Source: a virus. From it: a stretch of 64,000 nucleotides of DNA. The notes under the pieces are model-generated. The model was given only the letters and a program-made list of their open reading frames with translations. It searched no databases and was not told the DNA's origin. The stretch covers positions 1 through 64,000 of the IMG/VR virus record IMGVR_UViG_3300025930_000007, one strand, 5' to 3'. Shown in pieces: positions 58,749 to 63,857 of the stretch. Position 1 is the first letter of the stretch. The number at the start of each line of letters is the position of its first letter. The translations under genes and the position numbers were made by a program.

Positions 58749-58757
58749 AAAATCTTC

Positions 58758-58887
58758 AGGGGCTGCAGAGCGAGCTTACTTCACCAGACTCTTAATCTGG
58801 AGGACCTGGTTCGAGTCCAGGCTTCGGCCGAAAGGTCGATGTGGTGTATCGGTAGCACACTCAGTGGCTTGTTCGACAATTGCCCCT
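58758..58887 (+). ncRNA. Element E2 holding a circularly permuted tRNA-Lys(CTT)
   Basis: Terminal helix AGGGGC/GCCCCT, second helix CGAGC/GCTTG, TTACTTC. Inside, in order: anticodon arm CCAGA-CTCTTAA-TCTGG (58784-58800), T-arm CCTGG-TTCGAGT-CCAGG, acceptor CTTCGGCC-GAAA-GGTCGATG (one T-T mismatch) and D-arm GTGT-ATCGGTA-GCAC (58844-58858). All four tRNA arms are present, but the chain is cut between D-stem and anticodon stem and the acceptor strands are joined by a GAAA tetraloop; no CCA. Confidence 0.6.
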
Positions 58888-58897
58888 ATAAAAATTC

Positions 58898-59082
58898 GCG
58901 GGCTGATGGATCGAGGTTACTTCGCCCTACAAAACCCCCGAAAAGGAAGGTCCGTCGAACCTTCCTCTACCGCGAAAGCGAACGGGTTGAGCGTGAGGTG
59001 CTTGTGGTAACACGCCGGCGCAAGCCGGAGAAGGAGGTTCGACTCCTCCCAAATCGACATGGCCTTGGCCGTAATTGCCCGC
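58898..59082 (+). ncRNA. tRNA-array RNA element E3 (185 bases)
   Basis: Terminal helix GCGGGC/GCCCGC, second helix CGAGG/CCTTG, TTACTTC. The insert has hairpins GGAAGG/CCTTCC and CGC-GAAA-GCG, then a tRNA-like part in normal order: a D-arm-like GTG/CAC with TGGTAA, a stem CCGGC-GCAA-GCCGG where the anticodon arm should be, and a T-arm GGAGG-TTCGACT-CCTCC. A GCAA tetraloop replaces the anticodon loop. Confidence 0.5.
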
Positions 59083-59091
59083 ATAATATTC

Positions 59092-59182
59092 GAGCGCTGA
59101 CTAGCGGCGTTACTTCGGAGCCTGGGCTCGAAGCCCGACACGGCGAAAGCCGTGGGCAAGTCGCTGCTTAATGATTGCGCTC
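59092..59182 (+). ncRNA. tRNA-array RNA element E4 (91 bases)
   Basis: The smallest member: terminal helix GAGCGC/GCGCTC, second helix GCGGCG/CGCTGC (differs at most pairs from E1-E3 but still complementary), TTACTTC, then only two hairpins, GGGC-TCGAA-GCCC and CACGGC-GAAA-GCCGTG. It shows the frame can exist without a full tRNA body. Confidence 0.5.
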
Positions 59183-59186
59183 ACAA

Positions 59187-59261
59187 GGGGCCATAGCTCA
59201 GCAGGGAGAGCGCCGGTTTCGCATACCGGAGACGCGAGTTCGATTCTCGCTGGTTCCACCA
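59187..59261 (+). tRNA. tRNA-Ala(CGC)
   Basis: Acceptor GGGGCCA with TGGTTCC (G3-U70), loop TTCGCAT, CCA encoded. Follows E4 by four bases. Confidence 0.87.
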
Positions 59262-59282
59262 AAATTTAGCATCATCAGACCT

Positions 59283-59358
59283 GGGCCGGCATGTACCGTA
59301 GTGGCGACACTGCCTTGCAAGCAGCGTGTGGTGGGTGCGACTCCCATCCGGTCCACCA
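59283..59358 (+). tRNA. tRNA-Ala(TGC)
   Basis: Acceptor GGGCCGG with CCGGTCC (G3-U70), loop CTTGCAA on a four-pair stem, CCA encoded. Confidence 0.84.
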
Positions 59359-59365
59359 AATATTC

Positions 59366-59492
59366 GAGAGCTGCAGATTGAGGTTACTTCTCTACCACTT
59401 ACGAGACGTGGTGTAGCGGTCTGCACACCGGCCAAAAGCCGGAGGTGGTCGTCCGACTCGACCCGTTGTTGCCTTGATCATCAATTGCTCTC
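59366..59492 (+). ncRNA. tRNA-array RNA element E5 (127 bases)
   Basis: Terminal helix GAGAGC/GCTCTC, second helix TGAGG/CCTTG, TTACTTC. The insert holds CTA-CCAC/GTGG-TAG, a D-arm-like GTGT-AGCGGTCT-GCAC, CCGGC-CAAAA-GCCGG in anticodon position and a T-arm-like GGTCG-TCCGACT-CGACC. Like E3 it lacks a normal seven-base anticodon loop. Confidence 0.5.
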
Positions 59493-59496
59493 AAAT

Positions 59497-59583
59497 GGGG
59501 TCGCTTGGAGAGAAGGATCTCCACCTGTCTGTAAAACAGGCGTCCGTTTGGACTAAGCGGCGCGATACCGCACGGCCCCACCA
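59497..59583 (+). tRNA. tRNA-Tyr(GTA)
   Basis: Class II with a variable arm (GTCC/GGAC); acceptor GGGGTCG with CGGCCCC, loop CTGTAAA, CCA encoded. Confidence 0.87.
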
Positions 59584-59584
59584 C

Positions 59585-59660
59585 TGCCTCGTCTGTCTAA
59601 TTGGTAGGACGCCGGTCTTTGAAGCCGGAGATCTCGGTTCGAATCCGAGCGAGGCAACCA
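59585..59660 (+). tRNA. tRNA-Gln(TTG)
   Basis: Acceptor TGCCTCG with CGAGGCA, loop CTTTGAA, CCA encoded; one base from tRNA-Tyr. Confidence 0.88.
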
Positions 59661-59673
59661 AAGCTCTCTAGAT

Positions 59674-59749
59674 GCGGCCGTGGTGTAGCTTGGTAGCACG
59701 AGAACTTGCCATGTTCTAAGCACGGGTTCAAATCCCGTCGGCCGCTCCA
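59674..59749 (+). tRNA. tRNA-Gly(GCC)
   Basis: Acceptor GCGGCCG with CGGCCGC, loop TTGCCAT, CCA encoded. Third glycine tRNA, completing GGN decoding. Confidence 0.88.
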
Positions 59750-59760
59750 ATATTTCCCAT

Positions 59761-59834
59761 CGGCTCGTAGTTCAACAGCAGAACGTTCGCTTGATAAGCG
59801 AAAAACGCAGGTGCGACTCCTGCCGGGCCGACCA
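59761..59834 (+). tRNA. tRNA-Ile(GAT)
   Basis: Acceptor CGGCTCG with CGGGCCG, loop TTGATAA, CCA encoded. Confidence 0.86.
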
Positions 59835-59837
59835 TAC

Positions 59838-59913
59838 GGTGGCCGTGGTGTAATGGTTTGCACATCTGGTTGTGGCCCAGAGGGTGCGGGTTCGATCCCC
59901 GTCGGTCACCCCA
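59838..59913 (+). tRNA. tRNA-His(GTG)
   Basis: Extra G at -1 opposite discriminator C, acceptor GTGGCCG with CGGTCAC, loop TTGTGGC, CCA encoded. Confidence 0.88.
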
Positions 59914-59924
59914 AAAAATAATGC

Positions 59925-59936
59925 TACAATGGCTGG
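59925..59936 (+). promoter_or_regulatory. Extended -10 promoter for a leaderless gene
   Basis: TGC-TACAAT (TACAAT 59925-59930) and GTG 59937 six bases later; no SD fits, so transcription should begin at or beside the start codon. The same arrangement occurs at 60629. Confidence 0.5.
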
Positions 59937-60134
59937 GTGCCATATGTAGAACCGTCCTGGCGACAATGGCCTCAGTGGAGATGGCTCTCCCGGACTCTTT
60001 GCTTCTTCGGAAACCATCACTGGATGAGGAGCAAAAGCCTCCAGAATCTTCCGATCGCCTGCGCGGTCTGCTCGAAGAAGACGAAGCATTTCAATACGTA
60101 CATCAAGCTCGCCAAGAAACACGCCGGGCTGTAG
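59937..60134 (+). CDS. Small Cys/His-rich protein, 65 aa
   Basis: GTG 59937. The segment LCFFGNHHW followed ~20 residues later by CAVCSKKTKHF is a pattern seen in small phage zinc-binding proteins (C-x-F-x-x-H-x-W ... C-x-x-C). Its last ten bases overlap the next tRNA. Probably leaderless. Role unknown. Confidence 0.5.
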   Translation: MPYVEPSWRQWPQWRWLSRTLCFFGNHHWMRSKSLQNLPIACAVCSKKTKHFNTYIKLAKKHAGL

Positions 60135-60200
60135 GGTAGCGGCCAACCCGCCTGCTTCGGGAGCAGGAAATCGCGAGTTCGAATCTCGCCAGCCCGACCA
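60125..60200 (+). tRNA. tRNA-Pro(CGG), copy 1
   Basis: Acceptor CGGGCTG with CAGCCCG, loop TTCGGGA, CCA encoded; overlaps the stop of the upstream gene. Confidence 0.87.
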
Positions 60201-60203
60201 TTC

Positions 60204-60280
60204 CAGGGACATGGGGAGATAGCGCCCCACCTGTTTCGGATACAGGCATAGGCCCGGTGCGAGTCCGGGGTCCCTGACCA
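60204..60280 (+). tRNA. tRNA-Pro(CGG), copy 2
   Basis: Acceptor CAGGGAC with GTCCCTG, loop TTCGGAT, CCA encoded. D-loop lacks the usual GG. Different body from copy 1. Confidence 0.83.
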
Positions 60281-60290
60281 AAAACTCATC

Positions 60291-60366
60291 AGGCACAGGG
60301 TCAGATAGCGGGCCGCCTGCCTTGGAAGCAGGAGATAGACTGGTGCAAGTCCAGTGTGCCTGACCA
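60291..60366 (+). tRNA. tRNA-Pro(TGG)
   Basis: Acceptor CAGGCAC with GTGCCTG, loop CTTGGAA, CCA encoded. Confidence 0.86.
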
Positions 60367-60379
60367 ATCTTTTTAATCT

Positions 60380-60455
60380 CGGGCTCAAGGGAAGGTAGCG
60401 TCCCGCCTGTTTGGGGTACAGGAGCAGGCCGGTGCAAGTCCGGCGAGCCCGACCA
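60380..60455 (+). tRNA. tRNA-Pro(GGG)
   Basis: Acceptor CGGGCTC with GAGCCCG, loop TTGGGGT, CCA encoded. Fourth proline tRNA in a row. Confidence 0.86.
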
Positions 60456-60462
60456 AAATCAT

Positions 60463-60543
60463 CCGGAGGCAGGTCGGCTGACGGCTGGCTGGGTCGCTCC
60501 CAGCATGACAGCCGGTTGGGTTCGGTTCCCGAACTCCGGTCCA
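60463..60543 (+). tRNA. Irregular tRNA-like gene, isotype unclear
   Basis: T-arm TTGGG-TTCGGTT-CCCGA and CCA are present and CCGGAG pairs with CTCCGG, but the anticodon region is a long nested stem (GGCTG/CAGCC around GCTGGG-TCGCT-CCCAGC with ATGA bulged). If the loop is GTCGCTC the anticodon would be CGC. It may be a tRNA-like element rather than a working tRNA. Confidence 0.45.
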
Positions 60544-60617
60544 CGGCGCGTATTTCAATAGCAGAATATCTGCGTGACATGCAGAAGATGGGGGTGCGAT
60601 TCCCTCCGCGCCGACCA
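60544..60617 (+). tRNA. tRNA-Val(GAC)
   Basis: Acceptor CGGCGCG with CGCGCCG, loop GTGACAT, CCA encoded. Joined without spacer to the irregular gene. Confidence 0.85.
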
Positions 60618-60628
60618 ATCTTGTTTGC

Positions 60629-60640
60629 TATGATTTCGCC
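60629..60640 (+). promoter_or_regulatory. Extended -10 promoter for a leaderless gene
   Basis: TGC-TATGAT (TATGAT 60629-60634) six bases before ATG 60641, with no SD; same geometry as 59925. Confidence 0.5.
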
Positions 60641-60838
60641 ATGGGACCCAACAAAGACGAAATCCTTCGGAACGCCAAGAAGATGGCCGAGGAAGAAAAG
60701 AAGCGACGTGCCAGCATAGCGACGGAGAAGCCCCTTGGGAGAATGCAGTCCAGGATGCCGATCGGCTGCTGGATGTGGATCCTGGCCGCGGCCGCGCTGA
60801 TCATCTGGCTCATCAAAAAGTACGGACCTGGGATATAA
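60641..60838 (+). CDS. Single-pass membrane peptide, 65 aa
   Basis: MGPNKDEILRNAKKMAEEEK, a charged N-terminal helix, then a membrane helix (CWMWILAAAALIIWLI, ~44-59) and KKYGPGI. Lacks the basic [LM]GQ leader. Probably leaderless mRNA. Function unknown. Confidence 0.6.
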   Translation: MGPNKDEILRNAKKMAEEEKKRRASIATEKPLGRMQSRMPIGCWMWILAAAALIIWLIKKYGPGI

Positions 60839-60947
60839 TCCTTGCGACGGCTGAGATGGACCCCTAACTCTGGTGGCGGGGTTTCGGGTCGCGCGTCGTG
60901 AGGGTGTGTGCCTTCACGGAGGGTGTTTCGGGGCCCCGCTCCCATTT
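60839..60947 (+). other. Intergenic stretch with GC hairpins
   Basis: CGACG/CGTCG and GTGAGG/CCTTCAC can pair, and GGGG/CCCC strands abound, but no closed frame or coding sequence was found. Possibly a tRNA leader. Confidence 0.3.
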
Positions 60948-61023
60948 GCCGGCGTAGTTTAGCAGCTCTGAATGCCAGTTCGGTAAACTGGAGGTGTGGG
61001 GGCAGCACCCACCGCCGGCTCCA
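60948..61023 (+). tRNA. tRNA-Thr(GGT)
   Basis: Acceptor GCCGGCG with CGCCGGC, loop TCGGTAA, CCA encoded. Confidence 0.86.
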
Positions 61024-61027
61024 GAAA

Positions 61028-61053
61028 TAAAAAACCACGGCGACAGGCCGTGG
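61028..61053 (-). terminator. Leftward terminator
   Basis: Read on the minus strand, CCACGGC/GCCGTGG around CTGTC is followed by TTTTTTATTTC. Confidence 0.6.
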
Positions 61054-61068
61054 CATTTGAGGGATCGG

Positions 61069-61090
61069 CGAATCCCGAAATTGGGATTCG
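61069..61090 (+). other. 8-bp hairpin
   Basis: CGAATCCC pairs with GGGATTCG around GAAATT, in the gap between two threonine tRNAs. Role unknown. Confidence 0.35.
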
Positions 61091-61129
61091 TGCGAACAAG
61101 ATACGGGAAACAATAGCGAGGTGTCCAGA

Positions 61130-61159
61130 AAAGAAAAAGCCCGGGGAACACCCCCGGGC
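61130..61159 (-). terminator. Leftward terminator
   Basis: On the minus strand GCCCGGGG/CCCCGGGC is followed by TTTTTCTTTTC. Together with 61028 and 62015 it would stop leftward transcripts through the tRNA array. Confidence 0.6.
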
Positions 61160-61194
61160 CTCGAGCGGGATTCGGTGCTTGCAGTGTACCACAT

Positions 61195-61269
61195 GCTGGC
61201 ATAGCTCAATAGTAGAGCACCTGTTTTGTAAACAGGCGGTTGCCGGTGCAAGTCCGGCTGCCAGCTCCA
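61195..61269 (+). tRNA. tRNA-Thr(TGT)
   Basis: Acceptor GCTGGCA with TGCCAGC, loop TTTGTAA, CCA encoded. Confidence 0.87.
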
Positions 61270-61281
61270 AATATTCATCAC

Positions 61282-61355
61282 GCCGGCCTAGTTCAACAGT
61301 AGAATGCTCGCTTCATAAGTGAGAGATCCCAGGGCAGCTCTGGGGGCCGGTACCA
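61282..61355 (+). tRNA. tRNA with CAT anticodon (Met or Ile2)
   Basis: Acceptor GCCGGCC with GGCCGGT, loop TTCATAA, CCA encoded. Without knowing lysidine modification it may read ATG or ATA; a separate Met and fMet exist upstream. Confidence 0.82.
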
Positions 61356-61387
61356 TTTCATCTACCCAAAGGAAGGATAGGAACACC

Positions 61388-61564
61388 GTGAAGTACATCG
61401 TGGAGGCCCGCGCCGGCGACCGCTGGGTGACGCTGGGCCAGCCGTACATCCTCAAGGAAAAGGCCATGGCGGCCGAGGAAGCGGCTCTGGAAAGCACGCT
61501 CTGGGAAGACGCCAGGATCCTGGTCGTGAACGATCGGCAGCAGATCGTCAAGATCATCGACTGA
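61388..61564 (+). CDS. Small alpha/beta protein, 58 aa
   Basis: GTG 61388 after AAGGATAGGA. MKYIVEARAGDRWVTLGQPY then a helix and ILVVNDRQQIVKIID, a compact beta-alpha-beta unit. Frame upstream of 61388 overlaps the tRNA, so this start is preferred. Ends five bases before tRNA-Ser. Unknown. Confidence 0.6.
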   Translation: MKYIVEARAGDRWVTLGQPYILKEKAMAAEEAALESTLWEDARILVVNDRQQIVKIID

Positions 61565-61568
61565 CCTC

Positions 61569-61660
61569 GGAGGGGTTGGTACATAGGCAGGTCCGCTCGT
61601 TTCGAAAACGAGTAGGTCTCGAAAGGGGCCTTGCCGGTTCGACTCCGGTCCCCTCCTCCA
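61569..61660 (+). tRNA. tRNA-Ser(CGA)
   Basis: Class II with long variable arm; acceptor GGAGGGG with CCCCTCC, loop TTCGAAA, CCA encoded. Confidence 0.86.
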
Positions 61661-61693
61661 GAATTCTCGATTGATGCAGCGCCTCGAGGCCGG

Positions 61694-61721
61694 TATACTT
61701 TCCTTATTGGGGGGTATCAAG
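61694..61721 (+). promoter_or_regulatory. -10 element and short leader
   Basis: TATACT (61694-61699), then GGGGGG as ribosome site and ATG 61722. No clear -35. Confidence 0.4.
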
Positions 61722-61973
61722 ATGATCGGTTACCAGGCTCCTGCATATCGTCCGGCGCAGCGGTCTCAAATGGGCGCGATCTCGTCCATGACCGGCACGG
61801 ACTGGTTGCTGCTGCTCGGCGGCGCCGTGGTCGGCGGCGCAGGCATCAATGGGCTCCGGAATCAGTTCACGGGCCCGGAGAAGGCCAATGCGATCGGCGT
61901 GCTCGTCGACCTGGTCCTGACGGGCGTCGGCCTCACGCTCTTCATCCAGAAGGGCTCACAGGCGATCGCGTAA
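61722..61973 (+). CDS. Two-helix membrane protein with MGA leader
   Basis: 83 residues from ATG 61722. Leader MIGYQAPAYRPAQRSQMGA, then hydrophobic helices (LLLLGGAVVGGAGINGL and VLVDLVLTGVGLTLFI) with a basic/acidic loop. Same plan as 50650, 51018 and 52298 though 9 kb away, so the family is dispersed. Confidence 0.6.
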   Translation: MIGYQAPAYRPAQRSQMGAISSMTGTDWLLLLGGAVVGGAGINGLRNQFTGPEKANAIGVLVDLVLTGVGLTLFIQKGSQAIA

Positions 61974-62014
61974 GGCGGCGAGAATCCATCTGCTCATGCG
62001 ACGGAGATTCTCTA

Positions 62015-62056
62015 AAAAGAAACACCCAGGGCTCTTCGAAGGAAGAGTCCCGGGTG
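62015..62056 (-). terminator. Leftward terminator
   Basis: On the minus strand CACCC/GGGTG extended by GGACTCTTC/GAAGAGCCC, followed by TTTCTTTTTAG. Placed to end transcripts of the leftward gene at 62420. Confidence 0.65.
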
Positions 62057-62093
62057 CGAGAGAGGGAAACCTTTCGGTACTGTAATTATACCC

Positions 62094-62184
62094 GGAGATG
62101 AAGGCAGTGGGCATGCCACCACGTCTTGAAAACGTTGGACCCGGGAAACCGGGGCGGTGGGTTCGAGTCCCCCCGTCTCCGCCA
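62094..62184 (+). tRNA. tRNA-Ser(TGA)
   Basis: Class II; acceptor GGAGATG with CGTCTCC, loop CTTGAAA, variable arm CCCGG/CCGGG, CCA encoded. Confidence 0.86.
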
Positions 62185-62200
62185 AAAATCAGTGCAGATC

Positions 62201-62314
62201 GATCCGCCGTTGCTCACTGGCAGCACGAGGAATGCGCGAAGCTGGCGTGTGAATCGTGAAGGGCGTGACGGCTTCCGGAGCCTTGGGGTGCAAACACATC
62301 CTCAGCGGCGGGTC
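62201..62314 (+). ncRNA. Closed structured RNA candidate, 114 bases
   Basis: GATCCGCCGTTG pairs with CAGCGGCGGGTC over 12 positions (two G-T). Inside are GGCT/AGCC and CACG/CGTG hairpin options. It lies between two serine tRNAs, 11 bases before the second, as the elements at 57481 and 63716 lie before tRNAs. Confidence 0.45.
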
Positions 62315-62325
62315 AATCTCCATTT

Positions 62326-62416
62326 GGAGGGGTTGGGCATTGGCAGGCCCACCTCGTTGGAAACGAGACAGCCGGCGCAAGCCGGCTTGCAGGTTCGACC
62401 CCTGTCCCCTCCGCCA
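62326..62416 (+). tRNA. tRNA-Ser(GGA)
   Basis: Class II; acceptor GGAGGGG with CCCCTCC, loop TTGGAAA, variable arm GCCGGC/GCCGGC, CCA encoded. Confidence 0.86.
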
Positions 62417-62419
62417 GAA

Positions 62420-62899
62420 TTACTTGAAGATCGCGTAGAGGATCCCGGCGACCGCAACGGCGCCGATCGCATAAGGCGCGATCTCCTTCGCCGTGGGAGC
62501 GGCTGGCGTCGGTTCCTGAGCGACCAGAACGGTCGTCCGGGGCTGAGGATAGGCCGTCACGGGGAAGAGGTAGGGATACGGATAATAGACATTCCAGGGG
62601 TTCGGCCCAGGCGGGCACGGACCATTTCTCTTCTCGAAGGTGATCACGCCGTCCGTGTTGCACTCGAACATCTGGTAGCAGATGCTGTTCTCCACGAAAG
62701 GCTTCCCAACCGGCTTGCAGGTCTTTACGGGAGGAGGAGGCGGCGGCGGGGGCGGCGGCTCCGGTTCCGGAGCAGGTTCTGGTTCAGGAGCTGGAGGTGG
62801 CTCGGGCATCGGGGCCGGCTCAAGTGGCGCTTCATCGACGCCGAGCCGGAAAGGTGTCCCGAACAGGTATCCGGTTCTACGAAGTGAGACCAGACGCAT
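62420..62899 (-). CDS. Pro-rich membrane-anchored protein with LG leader
   Basis: 159 residues on the minus strand. ATG 62899 has AAAGGAGG at good distance; an ATG at 62905 overlaps the site. Leader MRLVSLRRTGYLFGTPFRLG then an abrupt switch to Asp/Glu, a Pro/Glu repeat with about ten consecutive Pro, a Cys-bearing domain (CKPVGK, CYQMFEC) and a C-terminal membrane helix. Same architecture as the cluster at 35-55 kb, but transcribed leftward. Confidence 0.6.
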   Translation of the reverse strand: MRLVSLRRTGYLFGTPFRLGVDEAPLEPAPMPEPPPAPEPEPAPEPEPPPPPPPPPPVKTCKPVGKPFVENSICYQMFECNTDGVITFEKRNGPCPPGPNPWNVYYPYPYLFPVTAYPQPRTTVLVAQEPTPAAPTAKEIAPYAIGAVAVAGILYAIFK

Positions 62900-62956
62900 G
62901 ACCATCCTCCTTTTACCGCGGTGCCGGGGGGGATGGCGACCTTGGTCTTCTTTGAG

Positions 62957-62982
62957 TATACTGAAACCAGGAAGGAAATAAA
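62957..62982 (+). promoter_or_regulatory. -10 element of the phosphoesterase gene
   Basis: TATACT (62957-62962), then AGGAAGGAAAT and GTG 62983. The 83 bases between 62899 and 62983 must also hold the leftward promoter. Confidence 0.45.
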
Positions 62983-63714
62983 GTGAGAATTGCGATCATC
63001 TCGGATACCCATCTGAGGCACCGGAAATATCCGATCGATGTTCCTGAATGTGATCTGCTGATCCACTGCGGCGATGCCATGATCGAGGGTACGGCCGCTG
63101 AGGTCAGGATGTTCGCGTCCTGGTTCGAAGCTCTCAAAGCAAAATATAAGGTCTTCGTCGCGGGAAATCACGACTGGCTTTTCGAGAAAGACAATGCCCT
63201 GGCAAGAAGCCTTCTCCCCAAGGGCGTCATCTATCTCCAAGACAGCCAGATCGAGATCGAGGGCCTCAAGATCTACGGAAGTCCCTGGCAGCCGGAGTTC
63301 TGCGAATGGGCTTTCAACCTGAAGCGGGGCTGGCCTCTCCGGAAGAAGTGGGAGCTGATCCCGGCCGGAATCGACATCCTGATCACGCATGGACCGCCGC
63401 TCGGGATCCTGGATTTCAGCAAGTTCGGAGACGAGCATGTCGGCTGCGCGGATCTCCGGCAGGAACTTCAGCGGATCAAGCCGAAGGTGCATTGCTTCGG
63501 CCACATCCACGGAGATTATGGGACGGCCACCTGGGCAAATACGCTCTTCGTGAACGCCTCTCTCTGCGACGAGGCATACGTCGCGAATCATCCTCCGATC
63601 CTGATCGAGATGGAAGCCGGCAAGGCTCCCGTGCTTCTGAAGGCGCCTGGTCTCCCGCCTCCCACGAAGGGAGCCGTTCCCATCAGGGCAACTGGAAAAG
63701 CTCTCTGGACCTAG
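62983..63714 (+). CDS. Calcineurin-like metallophosphoesterase
   Basis: 243 residues, GTG start. SDTH (7-10), C-G-D (29-31), GNHD (61-64), THGPP (~135) and GHIHG (~172) give the full two-metal site. The order matches the small MPPED/239AB-like branch of class III phosphoesterases. Substrate unknown; nucleotide or RNA phosphate is possible given the RNA region. The last ~25 residues are a Pro/Gly-rich extension. Confidence 0.85.
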   Translation: MRIAIISDTHLRHRKYPIDVPECDLLIHCGDAMIEGTAAEVRMFASWFEALKAKYKVFVAGNHDWLFEKDNALARSLLPKGVIYLQDSQIEIEGLKIYGSPWQPEFCEWAFNLKRGWPLRKKWELIPAGIDILITHGPPLGILDFSKFGDEHVGCADLRQELQRIKPKVHCFGHIHGDYGTATWANTLFVNASLCDEAYVANHPPILIEMEAGKAPVLLKAPGLPPPTKGAVPIRATGKALWT

Positions 63715-63715
63715 A

Positions 63716-63853
63716 GAGAGTTCTTCCCAGGCGAATCCAGTGTTGAAGCTCGACGTCCGTCTAGCTAGCGCACGTCGAGGGGAAACAACGCGAATGCCGG
63801 CCGCGATGGCCGGACTGCATGCGCGCGGCTGGGTTCTCCTCGAAAGAACTCTC
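63716..63853 (+). ncRNA. Closed structured RNA candidate, 138 bases
   Basis: GAGAGTTCTT pairs with AAGAACTCTC, CCCAG with CTGGG, and inside are CTCGACGT/ACGTCGAG and CCGGCC-GCGAT-GGCCGG. It begins two bases after a stop and ends four before tRNA-Ser(GCT). Confidence 0.5.
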
Positions 63854-63857
63854 AACT

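Noticed and set aside
58761-58835. E2 as an ordinary linear tRNA-Lys using GCTGCAG as acceptor
   Set aside because: The acceptor would have a mismatch and no CCA, the D-arm would be absent, and the perfect D-arm downstream would be left unexplained.
58641-59399. GAGG-TTA-CTTC as a miniature D-arm of linear tRNAs
   Set aside because: The pairing fails in E2 and E4, while the alternative second helix (CGAGG/CCTTG and variants) is kept by compensating changes in all five.
58623-59492. E1-E5 as group I introns, hammerhead, HDV-like or twister ribozymes
   Set aside because: None of the conserved cores (group I P/Q/R/S, CTGATGA...GAAA, nested HDV pseudoknot) is present, and elements of 91 bases are too short for a group I intron.
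59597-62663. Reading frames crossing the tRNA genes on both strands
   Set aside because: They are produced by the conserved GGTTCGA and CCA sequences of tRNAs and stop at random.
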